A stretch of 64,000 bases of DNA from Fistulifera solaris (lineage: Eukaryota; Bacillariophyta; Bacillariophyceae; Naviculales; Stauroneidaceae), in assembly GCA_030295235.1 (NCBI GenBank), contig AP026138.1:372001-436000 (forward strand), given 5' to 3'. Position 1 is the first letter of the stretch. Every line of letters begins with the position of its first letter. Positions 1 to 11,959 of this stretch are shown here, piece after piece. A program made the position numbers and the translations under genes. The notes beneath the pieces were generated by a model. It had not been told where the DNA came from. It saw only the letters and a program-made list of their open reading frames with translations, and ran no database searches.

Positions 1-435
1 TTCACCTAAGAAAATTTCTGAAAATTTCTGCGTTTTGTCTCATTGGGAAAATCCGTCCTGTTTCAACGGAAATAGGAGCATCGCCAGCTCGGATGCGCAC
101 ATTGTCTTCTATCTAATTAGTAGACTATTTAACAATCCAGACTTCCGTTGAAGACGTTGTAGAATTTGTATAGTACTTTGGAACGGTAGAGTCCACGCAT
201 TGTTAGCAAATACTCCGGGGTAGTCTTTTGCCATTTTCTCACCCACAAACGACGATGAAGGACGAGATGCATTCTACCTCGAGTATATCATTCGCAAACA
301 TCATTTCAAATCCTCCGCAGCATCTGTTTCATGCAATTAACGTCTCGAATAGGCTAGTCGAAGAAAAAGTTAAGGGAAGAGATCCTGTTGTAACGGCGGT
401 GGCAAGTTTCCATTGACTTGGGTATCGCACGGACA
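1..435. other. Left-edge intergenic/5' flank
   Basis: No gene is recognisable here. A perfect tandem copy of the 10-mer aaaatttctg lies at 11-30. The rest is presumably the 5' flank and promoter of the IQ-motif gene that follows. Confidence 0.5.
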
Positions 436-3400
436 ATGGCTTCCCGATCCTTTCAGGAGTTTTCTCGCGAGAAGTATCACTCCAACCAAGCTGCGTGGTC
501 ACCATCTTGGTTGCCGAACGCTATCGATGGAGCATCTTATGAAAAAGACTACAGAATTCGGGATCAGAAACGAACCGATCGAGGGACTCCCAGTACGGAA
601 TTTCCCGTGACGACAGAAAGAACTCGTCATGTTATTCCCAACTCCCGCCACAAAAACTATGATGCAACAATGTACGGTTCGCCTCAAAATGAATACCCCT
701 TTCTTTATAGTGATCCTGTCGATGGAGCCAGTGTGCAAACGGGGATGAGTCAACAAGAATTGCTCCGTCAGAAAGCCAGAGAGTCCAAACAACGATACAA
801 GAAATCCAAAACATCGAAAAAGCCCGTCGTACAAATCACCGGTTTTCTTTCTTCGCGGGATAAGGTAGCGACTCGATGGGATGATCTTTCGACGGCTGAC
901 ACTACCGATTCGTCGTTGCGACCCCGTACGAAAAGCAATTCCTCGTCTCCTTTGCGCGTCGTACTCGATGGCGGTGACTTGGTTCTGACGGCGAGGCAAA
1001 GTCGATTTAGACCGGAATTTACCAAGCAGGATGATGACTTTCCTTTGCTCTCTCGAAGTGCAAGTGGTTCGTTTCAAATGGATTTTCCAAGCGAATCCTT
1101 TTCGGGGAAAGGCTACGAACTGCCAAATCCTCCCTCCATTGAGCGCGAGCGCACTGCCGTTTATCGTGACGCCCGTTTCACTAAAAACTTTTCGAATAAT
1201 TGGCCAGTACTTCGGACAAGCTCTGCTGAGCTACGAAATAATCAAAGCGTCCAGAATACTTCGTCTCGTGAGTGGCTTTTGCATTCAGCAGCAGAAGAAG
1301 AAAGGGCGGAGAAGCAACATTCCAACCGATCGGTTCAATTTCGCGATGAAATAGTTCGACCTGCATCATTTGATTCTAAGAATCACTCAAGGGAAGTGCC
1401 AAAGAACTCTGACCGACAACCCAAGTCGATCCTACGCAAATCACGGTATCAGACCCAAAGTGGCGGAGTTCGAATGAGCTCGAGTCCATCTCGATTTATG
1501 ATCCGAAAACCAGCAACACCGGAACGAAAGAATGGCCAACACTTGGTCAAGTCCCCGCGGTCCACATATTCGCCGTCCGGCGTTCTTGACGAAACTCGAC
1601 GGAATTTTTTCCCTGTTTCGCAAGACTCCGAGATAAGCGGATCATCTGCACTCTCGGATGAGAGCTATCCGGACCCTCCTCTGGATAGCATCCCTGTAAG
1701 TACGCGTCGCACTCTACCAAAAATGCCAAAACATGTCACTGATTTTTCTTCATTTCCACTTCAGATTGATGACGATGAAACAACGTTCGCCTCACGGAAG
1801 GACGATTTCCTGGAAACCGTTGCCGCGATCGTTATTCAAACAAATATTAGGCGATTTCTAGCGATACGATACGTCGATAGGTTAATGGAGCAACTTGCAA
1901 ACGAGATGCATGCCAAGTACGTAAGGCTCTACAAAAATGAGCATCAGATAAATTCGGACACGGAAAATACAATCACGCCCTCAGCAAAGTCTAGGACGCA
2001 TCGCGTCCCCGCTCAGAAAATCACCAAATCGGGTAAAGCTATCTCCACAGCGCACTGATCACGACCGAAGGTTAGAGGAAAATACGCAGCAGAAAATGAC
2101 ATACGATTTGTACAATCTTGCTGCGATTCGGATCCAAGCGGCCTTTCGTGGATTCTGGGCGCGAGATTCATTGGACGTGGATCACTTTTGCGCAACTCTG
2201 ATCCAAAGATGCGTGCGCCGATATCTGTGCGAAACGAAGTATAAATATGGACATTATCATGCTTATCCTTATGCTGTTCGAATTCAGACGATGTGGCGCG
2301 GGATATTGGCAAAGCAAAACCTGCATCGATCGATAGGGGCAGCAATTCTCATTCAAGCGTACGCCAGGGGTTTTATTGAGCGCCGACTCAATCGTGGAAG
2401 GATCTTAAACACCTCGAGGGGAAATGAATCGCCGCAGTACATGAAAACTGAGACGTTAACGACGTCTAAATCTACTGGTGACTCCTGGCAGAAAGGGCTA
2501 GCCAATGACCTTTGGCAAACACGAAAAAGCAGAATGTCTGAAAGCGACAACAAGAATGGCTTTATACCACCACAAGATAATAGCTATCTCCCAAAACACC
2601 CATTCGTTCCATCGATGTCTTCTCGCGAACAACAAAATCGATCGACGAACTTCACTCATTCACGAGAGCAGAAAACCGACAATAGTATGACTAGCGAACC
2701 GTCTCAGGCCTCTCAGGGTTCTAATGTCAAAGTAGTAGCACGTCCTTATCAGCAGCCGGCTCCATCGATACCCGCCACTTACGATCGCATGACCGCTATT
2801 AAGGTAATGGCAGCAACCAAAATTCAGGCAAGATACCGCACTCATACGTGCGAAAGAAAGCTGATTCGCTCACTCGTCGATATCCTGATCGTACAAACTG
2901 TTGCTCGACGGTGGCTTGCGAGAAGACGTGTAGCTCGCCTCCGAACCTTGAGAGATCGCTGTCGAACTATTGTGGCGAATAGAGAGCCCGAATCCAATCA
3001 ATATCAACGCGCACCTACGCCTCGACTGGTCAGCCGTTCCGAATTCTTCCAGAATCGAGTGATACCCAAGGGACTCAATAGCCACCCACAGGTTGCATCT
3101 ACACAATCCGGACCGTCTTTTGACGAGGATGACTATTATCATTCTGAGAAGGAGCGAAGAGGTACTAGACGTGACTCGTCTGTGCATAGAGTGAAATCAT
3201 TTGAAGACAACAACCGACAAAGCGTTAACTACGGTCAAAGAGCAAGAGGTTCAATTATGGAGACAAGAGACTGCCCAGTCTCGTCGCAGCCTCCTCAATG
3301 GGCCAACGTATCACTTCGATCGACCAAAAGCAAAGTTTTGAATGAACGATCGCGGACACCACCCCAACTAATGGCGAGCTCAGGATCCGAGTCTCGCGTT

Positions 3401-3535
3401 TATTCGATACCATCTTACGACTCCGAAGCAACCAACGCGGCGGTACAGAATGGGAGTTCAGCGCGGAGACAAGTTGTAGTAACGCCACCCGCTCTGCTCA
3501 AGAAGAATACCGACAGACAGGTGGTGCGACGATAG
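436..3535 (+). CDS. IQ-motif (calmodulin-binding) repeat protein, two exons
   Basis: Large basic, Ser-rich protein of about 989 residues with at least five IQ-like motifs. One ends exon 1 (AAIVIQTNIRRFLAIRY). A cluster opens exon 2 (AAIRIQAAFRGFWAR, ATLIQRCVRRYL, AVRIQTMWRGILAK, AAILIQAYARGFIERR), and a further pair lies mid-exon 2 (AATKIQARYRTH, IVQTVARRWLARRR). IQ motifs normally bind calmodulin or myosin light chains, so a Ca2+-responsive scaffold is likely. The partner is unknown. I choose the first ATG at 436. The two open frames are best joined by an intron at 1921-2050 (donor GTAAGG, acceptor CCACAG, 130 bp), which puts the IQ motifs of both parts in one frame; a 3' splice site at 2089 or 2092 would also fit the phase. 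Outside the IQ motifs the sequence is disordered and phospho-site rich. No motor or GAP domain is seen. Confidence 0.8.
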
Positions 3536-4023
3536 TGCTAGTAAAGCGATAATGTCAGCAATTTTTTGTTTAGAGAATGAAGCTCTTTGCTTCTCATGTA
3601 ATCGACTAACATTTGAATGTAAAGTTGCGATCTAGATGATAGATTTAACTTTTTCGAAGAAGATTTGTCGAGCTTTTGTAGCCATAGTTTTCTTGGACTC
3701 GTAAATCATAAATAAAATGATTATACCTAGTGAAATCAAGTCAATGTCTTACAGGTAACCGTATCCTATGGTAACTATCCCGCTTTCCGTTTTTCTCGTT
3801 TCGTTCATACGAGCCCTATCGCCAGACCTGTCCGTTGTGGACCAGGCCAGTCGAACTGCAGCAAAATGCGACCATGACGGATTTGTTTCGGCGGATCATT
3901 GAAAGTGACTAACAAAAACTCGTTTCGTTCTTTCATCTGTTGCCATTTACTTTCACGAATAATAACAGAATAAGGAGACGCACGCAGCAATCCAAGAGGT
4001 TCAAGAAATTGTAATAACTGGAG
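3536..4023. other. Intergenic spacer
   Basis: Gap of 488 bp between two plus-strand genes. It must hold the IQ gene's 3' end (AATAAA-like aataaaatga near 3711) and the next promoter. No RNA gene or repeat seen. Confidence 0.5.
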
Positions 4024-5619
4024 ATGAATGGTATTCAGCATGACGATGATGATCATTCAAAGCCAAGTCCGATGAATGCCGCTGATATTATTCGGACAAT
4101 AGATTCTGCTTACGCAAAGATGAGTACGAACGTATTTAGCGCGGCCCGTGATGCCGAAGAAGCACGTGAGAACGCCAGAGTAGCTTCAGCTGTTGTTCGA
4201 AGGTATGCTTCCGAATCTCGGACACCCCCAACTCCTGCCCCTCCATCGCCTCCATTACGATCCCCCATAATACATCCAACTAGTCAACAGCATAACAAGC
4301 ACCCACCACCCACAGTATTATTCGGTACAAAGAACAGACCACCGCCGCCTCCTCCACCGCCCCGAATACAACCTAACAAAATACCAATCAACGCCGACTA
4401 TATGGAGGGTCAGGGGAGTATTTCGTATGAAAATTTGTCTATTGATAAGAGACTGAACGAGTCGTCCGCTCCACGAACGCCCATTGGTAGTTATACACCG
4501 ACGGAGCGGCTGAGCAATGCCAATGCCGAAGAGATGTTAGCGCTTTCTCTCGAGTTAGAACGGACGAAGCAAATGCTCGAACACGAAAAAACAATACACG
4601 AAGATACAAAAGCGGCACTGGAGCATTCCGAAGAGAAAAATGGCAAACTGCAGAATGAAATTGACAAACTTTTAGATGAACTGGAGACACAACGGCAGAA
4701 TCATGGATTGGCGGTCGAGTCACTGGAGCGCGATCTAGAAAAGTCTCGTCGTCGGGTTCGAGCCGCCGAAGAAGATGCCGAGTTAGCGTTAGATCTGGCG
4801 AAAGGAAACTCAGAAAGTAGAGAGCAACTGGAAGCTTGGTTACAGCGAGCTTTGTATGAAATTGAAACATTAAGAGAGCGCCTTTTGTTAACTGATGACA
4901 AGCGCGAAGATATCAATGGAACAGCCCCGCCATCCCTTTCGCCAGCACTCGAAGCTTTACATCATGCACCCAAAAGTATCAAGAAGTCTCAACCCCAGCA
5001 GCGCATGGTTCGTTTTGCCGATGACGAGGACTTTTCATCAGAAATTGTTCCATCGCCCTCGAGGCCTTCACGCAAATTAGTAGCCGCTGGACGACAAATT
5101 CTGCAACGGTCTCTGGCACCTCCAACGGATGCCTCACCGGTTCATCGAGTAGTGCCTCCGGAACTTTCCGCAGATCGTTTGCGCCAGCTACGATCGCGTT
5201 TGGCAACGATGAGTGTGTCGCGACCGCTTCCTCCTCCGCCTCCAAGGCTTGGGCCGATGCGCAAGGAAGAGCTTGTTGCCAAAGTGCAAGCAATCGATGT
5301 TTGTCGCAATACTGCTCGGATATTGAGGCAGAGTGGAAGGAAATTACAATTTACAGGAAAATGCTTTGATGCTGGATTAAGTTCTGACGTAGCAGATGAC
5401 ATTCATCTGGAGACCCTGGCAAGACAATACTGCGCAGCTGCGGAGGTGAGTTGACGATATTATTGCCGTACATTCTGGATTTTTGGACCTGAGATTCTCA
5501 CCCAACTTCTTTGTTTCATAATTCAGGTATCCATCGATCAACAAAAGAAAGAAATTATAGAGTTAACATCACTTGTGTCATTATGGGAGCAAAGTTTGCC
5601 ATTAAATACAAAGTCATAA
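4024..5619 (+). CDS. Coiled-coil protein with proline-rich stretch, two exons
   Basis: Predicted 504-residue protein of unknown function. Residues about 70-120 are proline-rich (PTPAPPSPP, RPPPPPPPPR), a type of sequence that can bind SH3, WW or profilin domains. Residues about 165-300 form a Glu/Leu/Lys-rich coiled coil (LALSLELERTKQMLEHEK onward). A basic C-terminal part follows. Exon 1 is 4024-5445; the GTGAGT donor at 5446 would otherwise read into a stop at once. Splicing 5446-5526 (81 bp, acceptor AATTCAG) adds 30 in-frame codons (starting VSIDQQKKEI) to a stop at 5617-5619. The architecture suggests a cytoskeletal or membrane-trafficking scaffold, but that is inference only. Confidence 0.75.
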
Positions 5620-7260
5620 CATTCTTGGGAAAGGGAAATTATCTAAAGCTGCAATTTATGGCGATGAAAGTAGTGCTGGGACTTAATGTATAATAAGGGA
5701 TAGTGCGGACTAACGTGTCGTGGTGGTACATCCTTCACTTGTGGGCGGTCCCCTTCTATTAGGCGCCACGCGATTCTCATGGAGGATGGTAGGATCCATG
5801 GGTTGCCTTTGCCTTTGATAGAAACTGAAAACCTGGGATCATCGATGCATTGACAAGATAAAGTCAACAATATCAATAACGGTTCGTTAGCATCTTTGAG
5901 TCAGAATTTCGGAACTAGATTTTCTTCACATTCATAAGCAACAAACAACTAATTATGGCGTTTAAATGAGGAGGAAATGACTTACGACGCTATCTTGTTG
6001 TGGGTATGCAAACAGTAGAAGGGGTTAGTAAGACGGTAGTCACAATCAACAGGCATCGACATTCAAACGTTCATAGCCCCGAGGGAGTATCTGGGACTGA
6101 AATCATATTCAGTCGGACTTTTCTAAAGCTCAGTGCCACGTTGATGCGCTTCTTTCGGAGAAACGAAAAAGCACAAGAGATACTCAACTTGAGCAATAAA
6201 ATTGCGTCAATAGACTTAATACGTGATAATTAGCATCAATTTCTTTGTAACAATGATAAAGCCATCGTGCTTAACTATAAAGAAGTGAAATCGATTTTAA
6301 GTCGGAGTTTTGTCCACCGATACCTTATACTTTACAGCTTTATTGAATTGCGCCGGTTCTCGGAAATTGATCCCAGCAGACAATTAGAAGCAAAACACTT
6401 CGTAAAAAACGCGAGCTTCAAACATGAAAGCTGGCTACCGGTACTGTATGTCAACGACAAACAGGAATTATCGTTACATCTCTCTCCTCCGCTAAACCGA
6501 GAGTCAGACCAGAGGTATGAAGTATTGAGGCTTTACCTCTCTAGTCTAGTAATTGGTAGCTGCAGACCTAAACTAAGAACTAAGGGAACTAGGGAGAAAA
6601 AGCTTGAGCTTTCTGCGCTCTTATTTTTCGGACAAGAATGAGAAATACAAGCCTTCAGTCTTGCCCATAATTGTTTGCACTTTGCAGCACACGCCACCCT
6701 ACAGTTTGGCTGAAAAAACCAAACCAACAGAAGTCGGTCGTACCAAAGGTTGGATTTTACTATTAGCACTTGTCCGTTGAAGTCTGTTCCTCAAGAAATT
6801 TGGTACTTGTGCCACGTGAAACCAAGAATCCGTCGTTTTCTCCACGAACTTCAATACTGGGATGACGGAAAGCACCACGTGGTGGACTCCAAGTTGGCTC
6901 ACAATTGACAAGCGTCAGTTTCACAGTTGACGTTCTAGATAGTAACGTAAACAAAAGCGCTCGGACATTTAGTCGCGTGCTCAGCACGTGCCGCCGCATG
7001 CGACGAAGCTTCGACGGACCGTCTGTACGCCCTCCTCAGCGTCGGAAATGAACAAGATCCACGAAAAATCTTCATCGGCTTTTTTTCCGACGCGAGGATG
7101 CGCGTGTTCACGGAATGTGTTGACAGATCTTTGTTGTTGACGGAATAAATGCGTTCTCTTGTCATCAAGGTTGAACTCTTCGCACGAACTGGTGTCATAA
7201 ATTGCATTTACCTCTCGCAGGCTGCATAACTTTGACTAATTAAAACTTCAACAATCCATC
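5620..7260. other. Long intergenic region ahead of the Fea1-like cluster
   Basis: About 1.6 kb without a recognisable gene. Small open frames, for example minus strand 5876-5643, show no known domain. The 3' third (6813-6991) has three CACGTG boxes described separately. The last few hundred bases are the likely promoter and 5' UTR of the first Fea1-like gene. Confidence 0.5.
6813..6991. promoter_or_regulatory. Cluster of three CACGTG (G-box/E-box) motifs
   Basis: CACGTG occurs at 6813-6818, 6876-6881 and 6985-6990, within 180 bp and 270-450 bp upstream of the first Fea1-like start codon. The third copy is GCACGTGC, one base from ACACGTGC, which I recall being reported as an iron-responsive promoter element in P. 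tricornutum. Such palindromes are typical bHLH or bZIP sites. Function here is inferred from position only. Confidence 0.4.
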
Positions 7261-8895
7261 ATGTTGTTCACCTCTGTCGCCCTTGCTGCATTGCTCGCTG
7301 GCTGCGAAGCCAAGATCGGAGCTCGTAAGCTCTCTTACCAAAAGATCTACAAGTTCACACCCAAGACGCAAGTGACGGATCATGTAAGTTTCGGCGACCT
7401 TGCTGCTCATCCATCAAACATTCTTCAGTTCGACTCATTCTTTACGTTGCGACCTTCCTCGATCAGGCTGCTATCGATTTGGATCAGCAAGAGATTGAGA
7501 CTTTGGTGACAGACCAGTTTCTTTGGTCCGCTGCTCAAGCTGTTTACGAAAATGGTGCTCATTCCAAGTCGTACGCTGAAGTCACTCTTTCGACGCCTTT
7601 GACCACCACCTTGGCAGCAGATGTCGAGATTTCGGGAGTTGCCGCTGATGGCGCTACTATCAACGGAAAGATCATGGAGGAAGCTGCCAGTGGATCGTCG
7701 GTCATCAAAGTTCAGTACGCCACTTCGGACAAGCAAGAAAGCTATGTTGGATGCCAGGTTGGAGGAAGCTCGGAGCCTGTTACTACTGGATGTAAGTTGT
7801 TGTCATTCATTTGCTCGACCTTCCTTGTAAAGATAAGTTTTTCTGACGACCGTTTCTCTGTCAGGCTTTGCCGACACGGGTTCGCTCACTGTGTCAGGAA
7901 CGACCCTCGACTACACTGCTCTCGCCAACAAGAACGCCCGAACCATCAGGGGCTTCAGTACCAACGACGCCAGACACCGTGTAGAAAGCAACCCGGATCA
8001 GGCGTACTACAAGGACATGCAAATGTTCGTCGACTACTACGGATCTTCCGACTATGCCGACAAGTGGATCATGGCTGCCCTTGCCAACGGATCCACCGGC
8101 TACTCTGGACTTGGTGAAACCAACTTCTCTACCCTCGATGACACCGGTCGAAAGGAAGCCGTTGTCAAAGGAACTGTCTTCCTTGCTATTTTCATGTACG
8201 TCATCCGCGAGCTTGAGGATGCCATCGATGACTGCGTCGTTGAGTGCGATGCCGATACCTGCAACGACGATCCCGTGCATGCATTGGATGAGGCAGTTGC
8301 TTTCTACACTGGATCCCTCCACATCACTGAAGGAACGGACGGCAACCTTCTTTTCTCTTTGGCGGAAAAGCGTTGCGAGAACTTCCTAACCTGCGAAAAC
8401 GGAGAAGCCGCTGTCAACAACAGATTGTTCGTTCTTTTCAACCGCATGCAGAACCATTTGCAACAAGGACAATGCGAGGAGGCGGCCAAAGTCGTGTCTG
8501 ATATCACCAACCTCATGTACGTCCCCATGGTCCAGGGAACTTTCCGTTACGCCTACAAGAGTGGTGAACAGGATGATCAGACCCCCAAGTCGGAGGCTGA
8601 GGGAGCTACTTTCGCCGCCGCCGTCCTCCCCAAGGTCCACAAGTGCAACGCCGCCGACGCACAACTTATTTACGACAACATGAAGGTTGGTAACACCGAG
8701 CCCGTGGACTGGCCTGCCGTCAAGAGCGCCTTCGAGCGAAACTACCGATGCATGGGTATCACTTGTGCCGATGTTGGTGGTCAGAGCGACGGAGAACTCT
8801 ACTTTGAAGGAGCCGGTCCATGCAGTTCTAGCTTCATGACCAATGCTGGCCTAGCTCTTAGTCTTGCGGCTGCCTCTCTCATGGCCTTTTTCTAA
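7261..8895 (+). CDS. Fea1/phytotransferrin-like secreted protein A
   Basis: 492-residue protein from three exons: 7261-7383, 7467-7791 and 7865-8895. The introns have clean GTAAGT donors and CAG acceptors. It starts with a signal peptide (MLFTSVALAALLAG) and ends in a short hydrophobic tail (LALSLAAASLMAFF) with no cytoplasmic segment, so a GPI-type anchor is possible. The middle has the pattern I associate with the Fea1 low-iron-inducible periplasmic family, which includes diatom ISIP2a/phytotransferrin: YADKWIMAAL, a DDCVVECD Cys pair, AVAFYTGSL and LAEKRCENFLTC. Family members bind ferric iron at the cell surface with carbonate. Two neighbours downstream share the same phase-1 intron position, so they are tandem duplicates. 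The reading frame is intact. The family assignment rests on recalled motifs, not on a search. Confidence 0.7.
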
Positions 8896-9283
8896 AGCAT
8901 ATATTTGTCAATAACTAAATGTAGTAGAGAAACAGTGATTTGCTAATCTAATATTATCTTCCTTCAGCTGCATTAAAAATACACGGTTATTCGATTCAAA
9001 ATCGAAGCCATCATTATCTTGCAATGTACTATAACCCAAAGTGTAGACGACGTTTGACCACGACTGCATTTCAGTCATGAATCATGTTTAAGTCCACAAC
9101 AAATCAAGTAGGGAGTTTAAAGTAGGATGGAATGACCGTCACAGATTACATACTATGATCCTCAAAGTAAAAACTAGGTGCAAAAAAGTCATTTCACTTT
9201 CCCATCGAGCTACCATAACACATGCAACACAAAAGAAAAACGAGCAGGGAACAAAAACCTTTTGATCAAAAGGAGAAACAAAC
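8896..9283. other. Intergenic spacer between Fea1-like genes
   Basis: About 390 bp, holding the 3' end of gene A and the 5' flank of gene B. No CACGTG box and no clear signal-peptide exon for gene B found. Confidence 0.45.
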
Positions 9284-11147
9284 ATGGCAGAGAATGATCG
9301 TGAACTCTTTTCCCTGAGTCAAGAGACTCTGGAAGTCCCTTTATATGAGCCGGCATCCAACTGGGCCAGCGCGGTGAGTCCTAACGGCTTGTTCGTCCCG
9401 AATGCTGGTCTTGTGTTTCGCTGATTTTTTCGTTCTCTCTTCAGATGACCATCGATTTAGATATCGCCAAAATGAGTGAGCTCATGGCCAAGGGAACATT
9501 CGACGACTTTATGGAAGCGAAGCAAGTGTATGAGTTCGGTGCCTTCGCGTGGCCTTATGCAGAAATGCAAATTGACGGTGGTTCGCCGGTCGAAGTGAAA
9601 AAGGAACGCCCGTGACGGGCTATACGATGCTGAATGATCCGGTTCGTGGGTATGTATTAGAGCATGTCAAGCCGCGACAAGGGAAATTCAAAATTGAATA
9701 CGACATTGACAGTTTGTCTGAGCAATCGGCGGCTTCGCAATGTTCCGTGGGAGGGAATCCCAATCCGAATTTCCGTAATTGTAAGTTATGCTGTGAAGGG
9801 ACACAGCCAGTTGCAAAGAGATTTCTAACAAGCGATATCCGCTTATGAAGGCTTTACAGAAAAAGGTGCTATTCGAGTGGATGGAATTAAGGAGCCCTTG
9901 CATTACGAATACAACAAAGAAGTGGATAACCGAAACTATCGCACCATTCAACGTTTAAGTACACTCGCGGGCTCGAAAATGAAAATGTGTGCCAACTGTC
10001 AGTATTTTCATGACTTTAAGAAAGCCAACGACTATTTTCAACTTCCGTCGTATGCAGACGCGTGGATTACAGCGGCCCTGACGGGGACATCGGTTGGGAT
10101 TCCCGAAGGAGGAAGGGGGAGGTGCTGATTTTTCAACCTTCAGTTTCAGTTCACGCGCTCGTAAGTACAGACAACTTATTTGTTGAAGTGATAAGTGGTT
10201 CTAAGAAGCAGAACTAACGATCAACAACTTCGATTAACAGACGCGGTGGAATACGCAGCATCTTACATGGCAGTAGCCCAATTTGTCCTTCGAGAGATGG
10301 AGGAAGCTTTTAATATGTGCCAGGCTGACTGCGACAATGGCACGAAGTGTTTCGAAACCGCTTTGCATCATGTAGACACGGCCGTGGCATTTTACACAGG
10401 CTCGCTCGTCCACACCAAGGGCGAAGACAAAGGGAAACTACTGTATTCTCTCGCCAATCGAATGTGCATGAAGTTCAAAACTTGCGGAAAAAACGGAAAC
10501 AGTAATTACGGTACATCCATTGTGAACAAGCAAATCTTTGAGGAGTTCCACAAATCACAACAAGCAGCATTGCATGACCATTGTCCAACTGTTCGACAAG
10601 CAAAAGAATCGATTGCTCATAAGATTAATGTTCCCCTGATTCAGGCCACCTTGGAAGCTGCGTACAAGCGCGATTCAACGTTGGGAAAGGATACGTCCCA
10701 AGAGGAAGAAGCGATTGGTGCCACCCTGGCAGCAACGGTCGAGCCGCTAGTCGCTGCTTGTAATCAAGCGGATTCACAGCTTATTTATGACAATCTCAAA
10801 ACGGGAGCCGATAGCACGTCGTTTCTCGACGTAAAAAGGGCTTTGGAAAGAAACTACAAATGTATGGGTGTCACGTGCGAGATGATCGGTGGTTTACACA
10901 ACAGCCGGACGGGGAAGCCGTACCCGGGCGCGGAAGCGTGTGTAACGCCCAGCGAAATGAAGGAAAAGCTGAAAACTCATTTGCCGTGGGCTAGTATCAC
11001 CTTCGTGCTACTTGTAGGATTCTCTTGGTGGTCCTACAAAAGATGAAAGCGAAGTGGAACGAAAGAAAGCGTCGTCTGAAGCGTATTGATGAAATGAATG
11101 ACCTTTCCGATTCAGACGACGAAGACGAGCACATGGTCTTTACCTAA
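9284..11147 (+). CDS. Fea1/phytotransferrin-like protein B, frame disturbed at three homopolymers
   Basis: Paralogue of the genes on either side: YADAWITAALTG, AVAFYTGSLV, SLANRMCMKFKTC. Exons are 9284-9373, 9445-9780, 9851-10160 and 10241-11147; the intron after 9780 lies at the same phase-1 place as in the paralogues, and the one at 10161-10240 is extra. The frame slips at an A5 run (9598-9602, one base short), a G5 run (10115-10119, one too many) and an A4 run (11038-11041, one short). Allowing these gives 547 codons, a transmembrane helix (SITFVLLVGFSWWSY) and a charged cytoplasmic tail ending DSDDEDEHMVFT. The N-terminus MAENDRELFSL is not a signal peptide, unlike both paralogues, so an upstream exon may be missing. 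It is either an intact type I membrane receptor with sequence errors or a decaying copy. I favour the former. Confidence 0.6.
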
Positions 11148-11959
11148 GTCGAAATGGAGGTTCTTCTTTGTCTTGTCAAAGACGAATTTCGAACGGCACG
11201 CGTAGTGTATCATGCCTTCATAAAACATCATTGCGAATGAATTATGTTTAGGTAACGGGTTTTTCCTATACTTAACACTGCAAATAATTACTTTGATTGC
11301 AATAAAACAAATGCTAGAGTGAGTAACACGTCTCGCACATTATTTTGTCTATAGTTCGTCTCCTGGTAGCCCTAGAAATTCGATCTACTTGCTAGCTCTA
11401 GATCAATGCATGCTGGGTTACCAATGGGAATGAACCGTGCTCATTGCGCATGTCCCCAAGCCAATGCCTGTCATACCGTAAAACGCAAACTCCTTTTTTC
11501 GTTGCGTAGCTAGACCTATCACGAATCATGACACACGATGAAAACGGCAAACTGCACTCAAGACCGAAAAGTGGGGGCAATTTTGTAACAAGCGTGCGAG
11601 TCAGTCACGCCCGAATTTCTTCGTACAATCCTGTATCTCAAAGGATCGGATCGTTATTAGGAGAAAGGTATTTGTCGAACGGATTTTATTAGAGGCTCGT
11701 GTACCAGGTCACTCTTTGCGGGTTAGTTCACGGTATTGAATTGCCTAAGTAACCATAGACAAAAATTTTTTCCAACTAAGTAATTTTGGCAGACGCACCG
11801 TAATTATGGCGTCATTTGTCTGATTGGAGGGAGTATCGTCGGAAAGTATCCGGCGGAACGACTCAACAGGGAACAAAAAGAGCAACGAAATAGTTTTTCA
11901 TTTTCTTTGCACTTCTTCACCTCTTCAGCATACCTTTTTCATTCATCATTTCGTTTACC
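11148..11959. other. Intergenic spacer between Fea1-like genes
   Basis: About 810 bp with no recognisable gene or RNA. The last part is the promoter and 5' UTR of the third Fea1-like gene. Confidence 0.45.

Noticed and set aside
499-1077. Minus-strand 192-codon open frame opposite the IQ gene
   Set aside because: It lies wholly inside exon 1 of a better-supported gene and shows no known motif.
436-3535. Frameshift between the two halves of the IQ-motif gene
   Set aside because: A GTAAGG donor at 1921 and an acceptor at 2050 give a normal intron of matching phase, so no indel is needed.
5643-5876. Minus-strand 77-codon open frame as a transposon or gene remnant
   Set aside because: It has no recognised domain, no terminal repeats and no neighbours of that kind; it is short enough to be chance.
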